Assembly (NCBI GenBank): GCA_047621345.1
Contig: JBLHLW010000007.1
Location: 1 to 64,000 of the forward strand
Direction of reading: 5' to 3'
Length of the DNA: 64,000 bases
Source of the DNA: Actimicrobium sp047621345
GTDB lineage: Bacteria > Pseudomonadota > Gammaproteobacteria > Burkholderiales > Burkholderiaceae_D
The stretch's first letter is position 1; the number at the start of each line of letters is the position of its first letter. Below, piece after piece: positions 45,617 through 55,198 of this stretch. The position numbers and the translations under genes were made by a program. Below the pieces are notes generated by a model. The model had not been told where the DNA came from and made no database searches. It was given only the letters and a program-made list of their open reading frames with translations.

Positions 45617-46093
45617 CTGACGGTACTGTTGCTGACCAAACGGACTGAACACCTTGACCTACTACACATGCACTTGGCGAAGGTCGACTACCCGTGCTTC
45701 ATGTTGCACGGCCGCATGAAATCGAAAGAACGCCAGGCGATCATCAAGATCCTGACGGAGTTGCCGGAGAACGCCCCACACATACTGCTGGCCAGCGCCC
45801 AGCTGGTCGGCGAAGGTTTCAATCATGTGCCGTTGGATACACTGATTTTGACCCTGCCGATTTCATGGTCAGGGACATTGCAGCGATACGCCGGGCGGCT
45901 GCATTGCGACCATGCGAACAAGAGCGACATTCTGATTTACGACTATGTCGAGCTCGATCATCCTCAACTCTACAGAATGGGGGAAAAGCGGCAGCGCGGT
46001 TGCCGAGCGTTGGGTTATTGCATTGAATCAGAGCAACGGCAGTTAAGTTTTCAGAAAAACCAAACCCCAACTGTTGGCGCCGACATCGACTGA
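45617..46093 (+). pseudogene. C-terminal fragment of a superfamily II helicase
   Basis: From LTVLLLTKRTEHLDLLHMHL the frame matches the second helicase domain of DEAD/DEAH-type proteins: FMLHGRMKSKERQAII, LLASAQLVGEGFNHVPLDTL, and TLQRYAGRLHCDHANKSD (motif VI, with a Cys after LH where Arg is usual). The N-terminal half is missing and IS30 debris lies where it should be. Similar helicases occur in restriction-like or plasmid loci. The upstream open frame is antisense to IS30 and is not part of the gene. Confidence 0.75.
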
Positions 46094-46152
46094 CCCACCA
46101 GGGCCTTTGACAAGCCTTGCTGCATCTACCTCTGCGCCAGTTCGGGTGGGTC
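46090..46152. repeat. Inverted repeat TGACCCACC / GGTGGGTCA
   Basis: A 9-bp perfect inverted repeat 45 bases apart lies just after the helicase fragment. The half GGTGGGTCAGTGAAAATCGG resembles ends of IS21-type elements, so this may be residue of another insertion. Nothing else is supported between 46094 and 46298. Confidence 0.35.
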
Positions 46153-46298
46153 AGTGAAAATCGGTCGGATGGTTCAAAAACTAGTCGGCGCCACTACCTA
46201 GTCTCTGCCCGTTTCAGGAAACACGCTTTTGCATCAAGCCGCGCCGGCACGCACTCTGAGCACTTGTTGGACAAATCGGTGGCTCTCGCTTCGATCCC

Positions 46299-48011
46299 CT
46301 ATCCGGCAACCATGGCCCGCCGCACGACCTTCTGCGCAGCGGCCTGGGTAACCGAGCCAGCCAGAGTTCCATAGTGCGACCCCCAGGCACCGGAAGCACT
46401 TGGACTGCGCGTGTTCAAAAATACGTCCACCACTTCCTGGGTGCTGTGACGCAGCAGTTCGGCGCCCTGCAGGACACGCGCCACCGCCTCCGTCATTGGA
46501 CGAGCGAAGAATTCATCGCCCACCGCCTCGCGCACCAGGCGCTTGGTGTGCTGGATCAAGGCATCGAAGCGGACGTCCTGACCCGCGAGCGCCTTGACTT
46601 CATCGAACAGGGCGTCGATCGTGCGGGAATCCTTGATCATGGCGCGGCGAACGTCCATGCACATCATGTTGGCCGTACCTTCCCACACGCTGTTGAGCGG
46701 CGATTCGCGATATAGGCGCGCCATCGGGTTTTCTTCGATGAAACCATTGCCACCTTGACACTGCAATGCCTCGTAGGCAACGGACGGGGCACGCGAGCAG
46801 TTAAAGAATTTTGCCGTCGGGGTGGCCACACGGGCCAGCAGCCTTTCGTGCTCGCTAGCCACCATCAGGTCGGTAGCCTTGGCTACACGCAGGGCCATGA
46901 GTGTGGCAGCTTCGACTTCTACGGCCATATCCGCCAGCACGTTGATCATCATCGGACGGTCCGCAATGGTCGTGCCAAAGGCGTTACGGGTCGTCGTGTG
47001 CTGCATTGCCAACGTCAATGACTGGCGCATCAAACCGGCAGAGCCGATCGCAAAATCCAGGCGCGTCAGGTGTGCGTGGGACAGGATTTCGCGGATGCCG
47101 CGGCCCTCTTCGCCGACGCGGATAGCCAATGTTCCGGCGTACTCCACTTCGCTGGAGGCATTCGACTTGTTGCCAGCCTTATCCTTGAGTCGTTGCACGA
47201 AAAATCGGTTGTAGCTGCCATCGGGTAGCGTTCGCGGGAGAAAAAAGCAGGTCACTTCACCAGCGACCTTGGCAAGCGTAAAGAAACCATCGGACTGCGG
47301 TACGGAGCAGAACCACTTGTGACCGGTCAATTCGTACCAGTGCGCCATTGAACCGTGGTAATCCCCTGAATGCGCATAGTGTGCAATCGTCTGTGTCTCG
47401 CGCAAGTCAGAGCCACCTTGCTTTTCGGTCATTGCATACCCGATCACCACTGACGGTTTGTCACTCACTTCGCGGCGGCTGAACTCGTATGTTGTACCCT
47501 TCGACTTTTCCGCCCAAATAGCAAGTGCTGGCTCGGCTTCAAAGCCAGCATAAGACGCGTAGGCCATACCTGTTGGACATGCAGTTCCTTGCTCGATCTG
47601 GTTCCAGAGATACGACAGCACTGCGCGAGCGAAGTGACCGTTTTTCTCCGTGGTACGCCAAGCAAGGTTGGGAACCTCATGCTTCCACGCCAGCGTCATC
47701 AGCTCGTGCCAACTTGGATGGAAATCGACCCAGTCGACACGATTGCCAAAACGGTCATGCGTCTTGAGTTCAGGCGTGTGACGGTTGGCAAGGCGCGCCA
47801 GTTCCTGCACATTTTCGTCTCCTACGAGTGCGCCGAGGGCTTTGCAGCGGTCTGCTGCCCAAGGGGCTTCGCGATCGATAGCTGCGCGGATCACCGCGTC
47901 TCCCGCGAAGGCATTGAAACCGCTGGCAGGCAGCGCCTGATTGACGACCTTGTGTGTGGTGTAGCGATCGGGGGAGGCTGCGAGGATGTCGGGCGAAAGA
48001 GGTGAGTTCAT
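46299..48011 (-). CDS. AidB-like acyl-CoA dehydrogenase
   Basis: This 570-residue FAD enzyme matches the AidB branch of acyl-CoA dehydrogenases: long N-terminus with HPSWHELM, AMTEKQGGSDLRETQT, TGHKWFCSVPQSDGF, and a C-terminal RNAFGTTIADRPMM plus CQGGNGFIEENPMARLYRE. AidB of E. coli (541 residues) is induced by alkylation, binds DNA and has weak isovaleryl-CoA dehydrogenase activity; which role applies here is open. The start at 48011 is set by GGAG six bases upstream. The adjacent TetR gene is upstream on the same strand with a 17-base gap, so they form an operon. Confidence 0.85.
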   Translation of the reverse strand: MNSPLSPDILAASPDRYTTHKVVNQALPASGFNAFAGDAVIRAAIDREAPWAADRCKALGALVGDENVQELARLANRHTPELKTHDRFGNRVDWVDFHPSWHELMTLAWKHEVPNLAWRTTEKNGHFARAVLSYLWNQIEQGTACPTGMAYASYAGFEAEPALAIWAEKSKGTTYEFSRREVSDKPSVVIGYAMTEKQGGSDLRETQTIAHYAHSGDYHGSMAHWYELTGHKWFCSVPQSDGFFTLAKVAGEVTCFFLPRTLPDGSYNRFFVQRLKDKAGNKSNASSEVEYAGTLAIRVGEEGRGIREILSHAHLTRLDFAIGSAGLMRQSLTLAMQHTTTRNAFGTTIADRPMMINVLADMAVEVEAATLMALRVAKATDLMVASEHERLLARVATPTAKFFNCSRAPSVAYEALQCQGGNGFIEENPMARLYRESPLNSVWEGTANMMCMDVRRAMIKDSRTIDALFDEVKALAGQDVRFDALIQHTKRLVREAVGDEFFARPMTEAVARVLQGAELLRHSTQEVVDVFLNTRSPSASGAWGSHYGTLAGSVTQAAAQKVVRRAMVAG

Positions 48012-48028
48012 TAACGTCTCCAAGTAAA

Positions 48029-48679
48029 CTATCGTGTTGAGCCTGAGGAAACAGCGACGCTGGCGCAGGCTAACCGGGCGATCTGATCGGCCAGGATGGC
48101 CACTTCATGTCGGTAAATATCCGTCGCATTATTCTGCTGACGGCTCAGCGGCGATAGCGGGCCAATCAGCCCTTCCATGAACCCGCCCACAATGACCGAC
48201 GCGGCGATGTCGGGCTGGACGTCAGATCGCATTTCGCCTGCCAATTGCCCGGAGGTGATAATGGAACGCACCACCTCGCTGATGGCGGCGCGGTATGTCA
48301 TGCGGGCCTCGTCGATCTCCCTGTCGCACGGCTCGGCAATCAGCGCATAGGCCAGGCGCGGGTTGCGCATGGCTCGCCGCACGAAGGTCCCCACCGCAGC
48401 ATGCAGCCGGACGATGGCCGTGCCATCCGACTTCGCGATCTCGATCAGTACATCGACTTCGCGCTGGGACACCGCCGACAACACCTCGGCGAAAAGCTCT
48501 GCCTTGGACGGGAAGTAGCGGTACACCGTCCCCGTAGCTATGCCAGCTGCAGCAGCGACACTCGCGACCTGCGCCTCCCTCCAGCCACCTTCACTCACAA
48601 GGGTGCGGGCTGAATCCAATATGCGACTGCGATTGTCCTGCAGGCGCGCTTCAACTGCAGGTGTTTGACGATAGGCCAT
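48029..48679 (-). CDS. TetR-family transcriptional regulator
   Basis: The 216-residue protein has an N-terminal TetR helix-turn-helix (SRILDSARTLVSEGGWREAQ, GIATGTVYRYFPSKAELFAE) and a helical ligand-binding domain. It is transcribed first in an operon with the AidB-like acyl-CoA dehydrogenase, so it probably controls that gene in response to a fatty-acyl or related ligand. An inverted repeat 25 bases upstream of its start is a candidate autoregulatory site. Confidence 0.92.
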   Translation of the reverse strand: MAYRQTPAVEARLQDNRSRILDSARTLVSEGGWREAQVASVAAAAGIATGTVYRYFPSKAELFAEVLSAVSQREVDVLIEIAKSDGTAIVRLHAAVGTFVRRAMRNPRLAYALIAEPCDREIDEARMTYRAAISEVVRSIITSGQLAGEMRSDVQPDIAASVIVGGFMEGLIGPLSPLSRQQNNATDIYRHEVAILADQIARLACASVAVSSGSTR

Positions 48680-48703
48680 AGAAGAAATGAATTCGTATTC
48701 AGT

Positions 48704-48726
48704 AATGAAATAAATATTAGTTCATT
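48704..48726. promoter_or_regulatory. Candidate TetR operator
   Basis: AATGAA and TTCATT form a 6-bp inverted repeat with an 11-base AT-rich centre, 25 bases before the TetR start. The remainder of the 349-base gap to 49028 shows no gene; a 76-codon minus frame there is unsupported. Confidence 0.4.
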
Positions 48727-49028
48727 CTTTTTTCTTGTGCAAGCGCGCATTCAAGCCACTGATAATTTGGGTTCTGCGCCCCCCTAGCCTCCCCCCATTA
48801 ATTATCACCTTGGTATTCCGTAGAGCGGAACAGCATTCCGAAAAAACTTGTATTAGGCGCTGTTGTTGACTATCTTTCATTAGCGCAAAAATCGCGGCAC
48901 TACTCAGAAACTGGAAACGTATGATGCGTTTCCTTAATTGAGGTATCCGCAATCAGCGCAGAAAAAAGCAGTAGTACGCTATCTAGCATCCACACCCTAG
49001 GTGGCTCATCTAAAAATACGGAGACAAG

Positions 49029-50909
49029 ATGTTCAATAACTATTTGCTAAACCGGGCGGCAGTCATGACGACCGCATTTCTGATGGCCGGCTGCGGTGGC
49101 AACAATCAGACGAGCTCAATACCGACCAAGGTCTCGGATCTCTTAACTTTGATTCCCGCGCCCGTGACTTCCACAATTGATCAAACCGAATTAGCACCGC
49201 TCGATGATCTGGTGGATCCGGTCGTTGCTGGGAAATGGAATGCCTCGACTATCTCGTCGGATGGCACAGTGATTGCCTTTACGGTCTATGCACCCGCTAT
49301 TCCGCGCGGCAACGCGGCACCGCTGGTTCTGGAAGGGCATGGCTGGGGTGGAAAACGTACCCGCAATCTCGACACGACAGCGTTTGCCGACGTGGCCAAT
49401 ACCCCGCTGCAAACAGCCAAGCTGGCGCTTGATACAGGCATCCAAGGGGGTAAATCTCCTAATCTTGGATGGTATGTAATTAGTTTCGATCAGCGCGGAT
49501 TCGGCGAATCTGGTGGTTTAGCCAATGTCATGGATCCAACCAAAGAGGGCAAGGATGTCAGCGCTATTCTCGATTGGGCACAATCGAATTTGACACGACT
49601 CGCTTATCGCAAGAAGGCAAACGGTGTCAAAAATCCAATAATTGGCGCAGTAGGTTTGAGTTACGGCGGAGGCTACCAGACCATCGGCGCCGGGGTCGAT
49701 AAGCGATTCAACGCATTGGTTCCGACCGCCACCTGGAATGATCTGCGTTACAGCATTTACAATCAGCCAAAAAGCGAATATCTCTCGCTGCTAGTCGGTG
49801 TCGGAGCAGCAGGCATGGGCCGTGCGGAACCGTTTGCTTATCAGGCATTTGTCGATGCAAGTACAACCAATAAGGTCAGCGCTGACTTCAACCAAAAAAT
49901 GTATTTGCATAGCCCGGTGTCCTATTGCGCCGGGACGAATCCCAACATGGTGCAGCCAGGCATTCCCGCATTTTTCATTCAGAGCTCCAACGATATTCTT
50001 TTCAATCTGAATGAAGCATTCGACTCGTTTGAGTGCTATCGGAAAGCTAATAAGGGCTCGAAATTCATGGCGGTCAGGTTTGGCCACCCCGATGTACTGA
50101 TTAACAATTCCATGCCGAAGTTTACCGAAGAAAATATCGCCTGCGGTGGACCAACCAGCACCAGTTCCATTTCTGTTGGTCGATTGGCGTTTTCATTTTT
50201 AACGCAAAATCTGGTCGGGACAAAAATTGATAGTAGTTATTCCGCAGACTATTTGACCGTCCCCGATCTACGCGCAATATTAGAAGACGGCAATGCAAGT
50301 AGTGGTCCGAAAGGCGAAACTGCTGAACATCAGTGCTACGAAGTGGCCTCGCTGGGGTCCGTGCCCGCGAACGGTCAGGTATTTAAGCGGGGCGGAACCA
50401 CAGTTCCCTCCCTACCAGCTAGCATTCAGAACGTGGTCGCCGGTGTGCCGGCGCCATTGGTCAGCGTCATCAAGCCAAATGATCCAACGACGCTCGCTGA
50501 TCCCGCAATGACCGCATTCACTGGGCCGGACGCAGGGACCATTGTTCCGCTGATCGCATCGCTCGGTACCGACAGAATGCTGCTGGGAACACCAACGGTA
50601 CACGTGAATATTGCGTCGTCTACAGGCGTTGATCCCAGCTCGGTGAATCCGCCGATTCTGTTCATTGGACTAGTGCGAAAGACTGCGCGTGGCGCGACAC
50701 AATTAGTGCATAACCAGGTGCAGCCAGTGGTGGGCTTCGGCGCCCATGACATTACACTGCCGGGTATCAGTTTAAAATTGCATGCAACCGATAGCTTGGC
50801 GCTGGTGGTGTTTGGCTATCACCCGCAATATTTTAATTTTTACAGTAAGGTGCCGGTGACGGTCAACGTCACCGATATCTCAGCAGGCATACCCTTTGTC
50901 GGCTCCTGA
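49029..50909 (+). CDS. Lipoprotein alpha/beta hydrolase (CocE/X-Pro dipeptidyl-peptidase type)
   Basis: This 626-residue protein begins with a lipoprotein signal, lipobox LMAGC with Cys22. An alpha/beta hydrolase domain follows: oxyanion region LEGHGWGGKR, FDQRGFGESGG, nucleophile Ser211 in GLSYGGG, probable Asp in IQSSNDILF and His in RFGHPDVL. A C-terminal beta-sandwich domain of the S15/PepX_C type completes it. It may hydrolyse esters or peptides at the outer membrane; the substrate is unknown. GGAGACAAG precedes the ATG. It is a single-gene unit ended by a strong terminator, next to fatty-acid genes and an IclR regulator. Confidence 0.82.
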   Translation: MFNNYLLNRAAVMTTAFLMAGCGGNNQTSSIPTKVSDLLTLIPAPVTSTIDQTELAPLDDLVDPVVAGKWNASTISSDGTVIAFTVYAPAIPRGNAAPLVLEGHGWGGKRTRNLDTTAFADVANTPLQTAKLALDTGIQGGKSPNLGWYVISFDQRGFGESGGLANVMDPTKEGKDVSAILDWAQSNLTRLAYRKKANGVKNPIIGAVGLSYGGGYQTIGAGVDKRFNALVPTATWNDLRYSIYNQPKSEYLSLLVGVGAAGMGRAEPFAYQAFVDASTTNKVSADFNQKMYLHSPVSYCAGTNPNMVQPGIPAFFIQSSNDILFNLNEAFDSFECYRKANKGSKFMAVRFGHPDVLINNSMPKFTEENIACGGPTSTSSISVGRLAFSFLTQNLVGTKIDSSYSADYLTVPDLRAILEDGNASSGPKGETAEHQCYEVASLGSVPANGQVFKRGGTTVPSLPASIQNVVAGVPAPLVSVIKPNDPTTLADPAMTAFTGPDAGTIVPLIASLGTDRMLLGTPTVHVNIASSTGVDPSSVNPPILFIGLVRKTARGATQLVHNQVQPVVGFGAHDITLPGISLKLHATDSLALVVFGYHPQYFNFYSKVPVTVNVTDISAGIPFVGS

Positions 50910-50979
50910 AATGGCAATGCTGTTTTCGGTGACGAGGAAATCACCGAACAACGATAGTGTTTGCGGCTAATAATCTTTA

Positions 50980-51010
50980 AAACGCGAAGCATTGGCTTCG
51001 CGTTTTTTTC
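50980..51010 (+). terminator. Strong terminator after the lipoprotein hydrolase
   Basis: ACGCGAAGC and GCTTCGCGT form a GC-rich stem with loop ATTG, followed by seven T. The remaining sequence to 51214 holds no gene that I can support. Confidence 0.9.
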
Positions 51011-51214
51011 TTAGAGTCTCTCCACTTCGTTTGGGTACATGTTGGTTCGGATACCGTTTGGTTCACGCTATGCGGCGGAACCGCTATGCTGCGATGCGTG
51101 TCGATTTTTTGATATGTTGCGAAACGGTGAAACGGGTATGATCAAAGCAATCTACGTCAACTACATATTGTCAGCCGGTCCGGCTTTCTCGGACTATGCT
51201 CATCGAGCACTACC

Positions 51215-52036
51215 ATGCGTGAAACCATCTCTATCAACAAACCGATTTCGTCTACCGTCAGCACTGAAGACGACCCATATTTTGTAACCGCACTCGCGCG
51301 CGGACTAGACGTATTGAGCTGTTATCGGTCTTCAGATATATCGCTCGGCAACGGTGACCTTGCAGAGCGCACTGGTCTGCCAAAATCAACGATCTCAAGG
51401 CTTACGCACACCCTTACCCGGCTTGGATATTTGCATTATGACCCCGCCTTAAGCAAATATCGCCTCGGCTCGGCGACACTATCACTGGGCAGCGTGATGC
51501 TGTCGAAACTGGATGTCCGCGAAATCGCGCGACCGTCGATGCAGGAACTCGCTGATTTTTCTCGAGGGATGGTATCGCTCGGCATGCGCAGTCAACTCAG
51601 CATGATCTATGTGGAAAACCGACGTAGCGAAACAGCGCTGACCTTGAGCCTCGACGTGGGCTCGCGCATCCCGATCGCCACCACAGCCATGGGACGTGCC
51701 TACATCGCGATGGCAGAAATCACCGAGCGAGACGATATTCTCGAGCAGGTGCGTTCACGCACAAGTGCCGACTGGCCGATCGTGAAAGACGGCATCGATT
51801 CGGGAATCGAGGAACACGCAAAAAATGGCTGTTGCAGTTCGTTCGGCGACTGGCAAAAAGACGTAAACGCCATAGCGGTGTCCTTCCATCCGCCAAATGG
51901 CGGACCGCAACTCACGATTAGTTGCGGCGGTCCGGCATCTTATTTGCCACAGGAATTTTTAATGCACAGCGTGCGGCCTAAATTGTTGGAACTGGTGCGT
52001 TTGCTGCAGCGTCGTCTGGTGGGCGCACACCGATAG
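51215..52036 (+). CDS. IclR-family transcriptional regulator
   Basis: The 273-residue protein shows the IclR winged helix (FVTALARGLDVLSCYRSSDI, LAERTGLPKSTISRLTHTLT) and the C-terminal effector domain (ETALTLSLDVGSRIPIATTA, TAMGRAYIAM, CSSFGDWQKDVNAIAVSF). It probably controls catabolic genes; the nearest candidate is the lipoprotein hydrolase or deleted genes, because the downstream DNA is degenerate. No strong ribosome site is visible. Confidence 0.9.
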   Translation: MRETISINKPISSTVSTEDDPYFVTALARGLDVLSCYRSSDISLGNGDLAERTGLPKSTISRLTHTLTRLGYLHYDPALSKYRLGSATLSLGSVMLSKLDVREIARPSMQELADFSRGMVSLGMRSQLSMIYVENRRSETALTLSLDVGSRIPIATTAMGRAYIAMAEITERDDILEQVRSRTSADWPIVKDGIDSGIEEHAKNGCCSSFGDWQKDVNAIAVSFHPPNGGPQLTISCGGPASYLPQEFLMHSVRPKLLELVRLLQRRLVGAHR

Positions 52037-52553
52037 CGCCCGATCGGGCTTGGGCAGGGTAAATTTTTTCACAATTGGCTCAAGGGCGATCTGTATCTTG
52101 AGGTGCCGCGCCCAACTTTGCAAAATTGTTATGCCACCGTTCGAGGAAATTATCAAAACTCAGCGAAGCCAGCGAGACGTTTCAAGAATGGTTTTTGAGA
52201 GCTTCACACTCCCATGGTGTCGCACGATTTCCCAGTTTCAATGCTCGCAAACGATCGTTTTGAGGCCCAGAATTGGGTTGTATCAGCAAACCGGCGGAAT
52301 TTGTCCATCTCCCAAAGGTGGTAACGGAAAACCTGATTGGCACTGTTTCCGCATGGATCAACAAGCCGACAATGTTTCCGTGCAAGTTTTCAGCTGTAAA
52401 CCGACCCAAAAGCGGCCTCTCTGCATCGAGTCCGACAAACAACTGTTTTCCGACAGGCTGCTTTACGGCCAGAAGCGGCCGGACACAGACTCATGTTCAA
52501 GATTTTACTGGTGAGCTGACATTATTGAACGGCGATCAACAGTACTTCGATTT
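52037..52553. other. Degenerate DNA after the IclR gene
   Basis: About 500 bases without a supportable gene. Overlapping frames of 86-154 codons on both strands share no recognisable domain, and stop codons break every candidate. The stretch ends at a metallophosphoesterase remnant and is probably eroded sequence. Confidence 0.4.
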
Positions 52554-52923
52554 ATGAAAATTGCGGTAATCTCAGATATCCATGGCAATCTCGCCGCACT
52601 TGAAGCCGTGCTAGCGGACATTGATACGCGTGGTGTCGATATCATTGTGAACCTTGGCGATATTTTGTCGGGTGCACTCCAGCCTTGCGAAACAGCTGAC
52701 CGCTTATCGTCAACCCAGGACGTGTCGGATTTCAAGCATATTATGATGACCGTCCATTTTTCCATGTGACAGCGACTGGTACACCCCACGCGAAATACGC
52801 GATCACTACGAAAGAAAATGGACATTGGATGTCTGAACATATTTCAGTCAGGTATGAATGGGATATCGCTGCCGCGATGGCCGAAGCAAACGGCCGTCCG
52901 GATTGGGTCTTGCCGCACGATAC
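52554..52923 (+). pseudogene. Metallophosphoesterase with internal deletion
   Basis: The N-terminus MKIAVISDIHGNLAALEAVL with NLGDILSGALQPCETADRL is that of YfcE-like calcineurin-type phosphoesterases. After about 60 residues the sequence jumps, in another frame, to the family C-terminus: YYDDRPFFHVTATGTPHAKY and VRYEWDIAAAMAEANGRPDW. The middle, which carries the GNHE and GHTH metal motifs, is gone. The remnant runs directly into the partial cdiA copy. Confidence 0.8.
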
Positions 52924-53696
52924 AGGGCCGCAGCGGTTACGCCACCGACTACAGCATTACCCAAGCGACGGCTAAGCTGACAACAGGCGGCAATCTGGCG
53001 CTGGTGGCTGGCCGAAATCTCGGCGTGCGCGGTGCGACCGTCTCGGCTGGTGACAGCGTCTTGCTGCAAGTCGCGAACGTGACCATAGCCGCTGTCAAAG
53101 AGCGCACCACGACCGATATCCAGGCCATCGGCAAGAGCGCTTATAACCGTGTTGCCCGCAGCGACGAAACGCTGGTCGGCGGCAGCATCAGCGCAACGAA
53201 CGACCTCAGCGTGGCGGAGCAGTCCGGCATCCAGGCCGGCGATGGCGGATTTAACGTCAACGTTGCAGGCAACACGACGCTGTCGGGTGGTGCCGTTATC
53301 AGCACGCAAAAGGCGATCGACGACGGCGTGAATCGCTTTGTCAGAGGCGGCACTCTCACCACGAGCGATATTCAAAACCAGGCCAGCTACAGCGCCACTG
53401 CCAGCAGCGTGACTGCGTCGGCCATCAGCGGCATTGCAGGCAACAAGGCAGCGCGCACCGGCGATGCAGGAACCGGTATCCAGAAAATCTTTGATGCCGA
53501 CAAGGTGCAAAAGGACATTAATGCGCAGGTGCAGATCACGCAAACATTTGGTCGGGAAGCCAGCACAGCGATTGGTGACTATGCCGCCAACCAGCAAAAA
53601 CAAGCGCTCAGTCTCAGAGAGCAAGCTGCAAAGGAAAGCGATCCGGCACGTGTGCAAGCCCTGCAGCTACGAGCCAAAAGGCTGGCCGACAACTGA
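52923..53696 (+). pseudogene. Internally deleted partial second copy of cdiA
   Basis: From QGRSGYATDYSITQATAKLT the frame follows the intact cdiA region at 33059 onward, including KERTTTDIQAIGKSAYNRVA and VAEQSGIQAGDGGFNVNVAG, to FGREASTAIGDYAANQQKQA. Relative to the intact gene it lacks exactly 1,500 bases (33344/34844 junction at AGYGTG) and 93 bases (35035-35127), both in frame. It ends at a stop after AKRLADN, before any pretoxin or toxin domain, and no immunity gene follows. It is an orphan fragment, without TPS domain or signal peptide. Confidence 0.85.
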
Positions 53697-53815
53697 TTCG
53701 GCGACGGCACGTCGAGTTGCACATTTCTGCGGAGAGCCTGATCAGCGGTTCGGCATCGACGGCCTGATTGGGTTCGAATCATCAGTCAGGTTGGACGATA
53801 ACCCCATTTGAGACT

Positions 53816-54005
53816 TCAGCGCTTGAATGCCAGCAAGAGCACGCCACCAGCGAACAGGACGATACCTGACCACTTTCGCAGCGATGGCAGCCCCTTCCCG
53901 GAAATGCAAAGGCAAGTACCGCGACCAAGACGAGACTGCGCTTGTCCGCCGCTGCGACCTTCGACGTTTCTCCTCCGCTTGAGCGCCCTGAAACAACATA
54001 CCCAC
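53816..54005 (-). pseudogene. EamA-type transporter remnant
   Basis: On the minus strand the codons give WVCCFRALK, then KVAAADKRSLVLVAVLAFAF and, after a frameshift, LRKWSGIVLFAGGVLLLAFK before the stop. This matches the last 60 residues of the intact EamA protein at 58950 (KVAPVDKLSLVLVAVFAFAF, WSGITMVAGGVLLLAFKR). The rest of the gene is absent. The remaining gap 53697-54134 holds no other gene. Confidence 0.7.
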
Positions 54006-54134
54006 GCTGCGCGACGTTTCAGAAATCAGAAAATAAAACACGCAACAATATTATCGAGCGGCTCAGTGTCTGCTAAGTCAGCTTCCGTAGTCTCTCCATG
54101 ACGCAAATACCTGCGTTCATTTTGGAGAACGACC

Positions 54135-54470
54135 ATGAATCGCCACCGTAAAATTTCCCTTCTGGCTGTTGCCATTGCCACAGCCGGAACCGTCGCTTAT
54201 GCCTCCCAAGGAGGGATGGAAAACGATGCGCTTTCCGTAACCAGGGCCAAAGTTGCGCTTCCTCAGGCGGTTGCCGCGGCCGAGCAGCACGCGAACGGCA
54301 AAGCGTCGCGTGCCGAGTATGAGAACTCTACATTGGGCTGGGTCTATGACGTGGAAGTCGTGAGCGGGGCCAAAGTCTTCGACGTCAAAGTGGATGCCGT
54401 CAAGGGCACGGTCATCTCATCGACCGAGGACAACGCGGACCACGATGACGCACACGACAATAAAGATTGA
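54135..54470 (+). CDS. PepSY-domain periplasmic protein
   Basis: This 111-residue protein has a signal peptide (LLAVAIATAGTVAYA) and a PepSY domain with LPQAVAAAEQHANGKASRAE and GWVYDVEVVSGAKVFDVKVD, ending in an acidic His/Asp tail (DNADHDDAHDNKD) that could bind metal. PepSY proteins often accompany two-component systems and transport genes. GGAG lies upstream of the ATG. It heads a same-strand cluster leading to the sensor kinase. Confidence 0.85.
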   Translation: MNRHRKISLLAVAIATAGTVAYASQGGMENDALSVTRAKVALPQAVAAAEQHANGKASRAEYENSTLGWVYDVEVVSGAKVFDVKVDAVKGTVISSTEDNADHDDAHDNKD

Positions 54471-54488
54471 GCACACGCGAGCAGAGCC

Positions 54489-54510
54489 GGGTCACCTCTG
54501 TGGGTGACCC
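54489..54510 (+). other. Stem-loop between PepSY and PAP2 genes
   Basis: GGGTCAC and GTGACCC pair around an 8-base loop, with no T run following. It lies just before the ribosome site of the PAP2 gene and could set mRNA stability or termination strength. Confidence 0.4.
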
Positions 54511-54525
54511 TGTCACGGAGACCCC

Positions 54526-55122
54526 ATGGAACAACTGAATCACACACTATTCTTCTGGATTAATGCCCCAGAACACCCAAGCACATTGCTGCTGGCCATT
54601 GCCACTTTTCTGGCCGAATACGTCATGTGGAGTGTTCCGATTCTCATCGGAATCGGCTGGCTACGCGGTAGCGAGCAGACCCGGAAAATTATGCTCATCG
54701 CCACCGTTTCCGGTCTGACTGGTTTGCTCTCCAATCAGATCATCGGACTGATGTGGCAACATCCGCGGCCCTTCATGATCGGTCTGGGGCACACTTTCAT
54801 TGCTCATGTTGCCGACTCCTCGTTCCCAAGCGATCACGTGACGCTACTGTGGGCCATTGCGTTTAGCTTGCTCATGCATCGCAGTTGGCGCTGGATTGGC
54901 GTGATGCTGGCAGTGCTGGGGCTACCAGTCGCATGGGCCAGAATTTACCTCGGAGTGCATTTTCCGTTCGACATGGCGGGCGCCGCTGCAGTCGCCTTGC
55001 TAAGTAGCGGGCTGGCGTTTCGTGCGATGCGTTTTTATTTGCCGTTCCTCTATGGCCTTGCGTTACGCATTCACCGGGGCTTGTTCGGACCCTTTATCCA
55101 GCGAGGATGGGTACGTCCATGA
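54526..55122 (+). CDS. PAP2-family phosphatase (undecaprenyl-diphosphatase-like)
   Basis: This 198-residue polytopic membrane protein has the PAP2 boxes HPRPF, SFPSDHVT (with PSDH, as in BcrC-type undecaprenyl-pyrophosphatases) and ARIYLGVHFPFDM. The probable role is dephosphorylation of undecaprenyl pyrophosphate or a related lipid phosphate at the periplasmic face. GGAG precedes the ATG. The company of a PepSY protein and a PmrAB-like two-component pair suggests envelope-lipid adaptation; this is inference. Confidence 0.85.
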   Translation: MEQLNHTLFFWINAPEHPSTLLLAIATFLAEYVMWSVPILIGIGWLRGSEQTRKIMLIATVSGLTGLLSNQIIGLMWQHPRPFMIGLGHTFIAHVADSSFPSDHVTLLWAIAFSLLMHRSWRWIGVMLAVLGLPVAWARIYLGVHFPFDMAGAAAVALLSSGLAFRAMRFYLPFLYGLALRIHRGLFGPFIQRGWVRP

Positions 55123-55198
55123 TCGTCCCTATGACTGAGCTAAGTTTGTCCGGCAATACTGACGTCAACACCACTAGCCCCCCAACGGAGAGCACGCC

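Noticed and set aside
48722..48952. A 76-codon minus-strand frame upstream of the TetR gene
   Set aside because: It sits in the regulatory gap between divergent genes, lacks a ribosome site and has no recognisable domain.
52050..52514. Overlapping frames of 86-154 codons on both strands after the IclR gene
   Set aside because: No recognisable protein emerges in any frame and the region leads into pseudogenes, so I treat it as eroded DNA.
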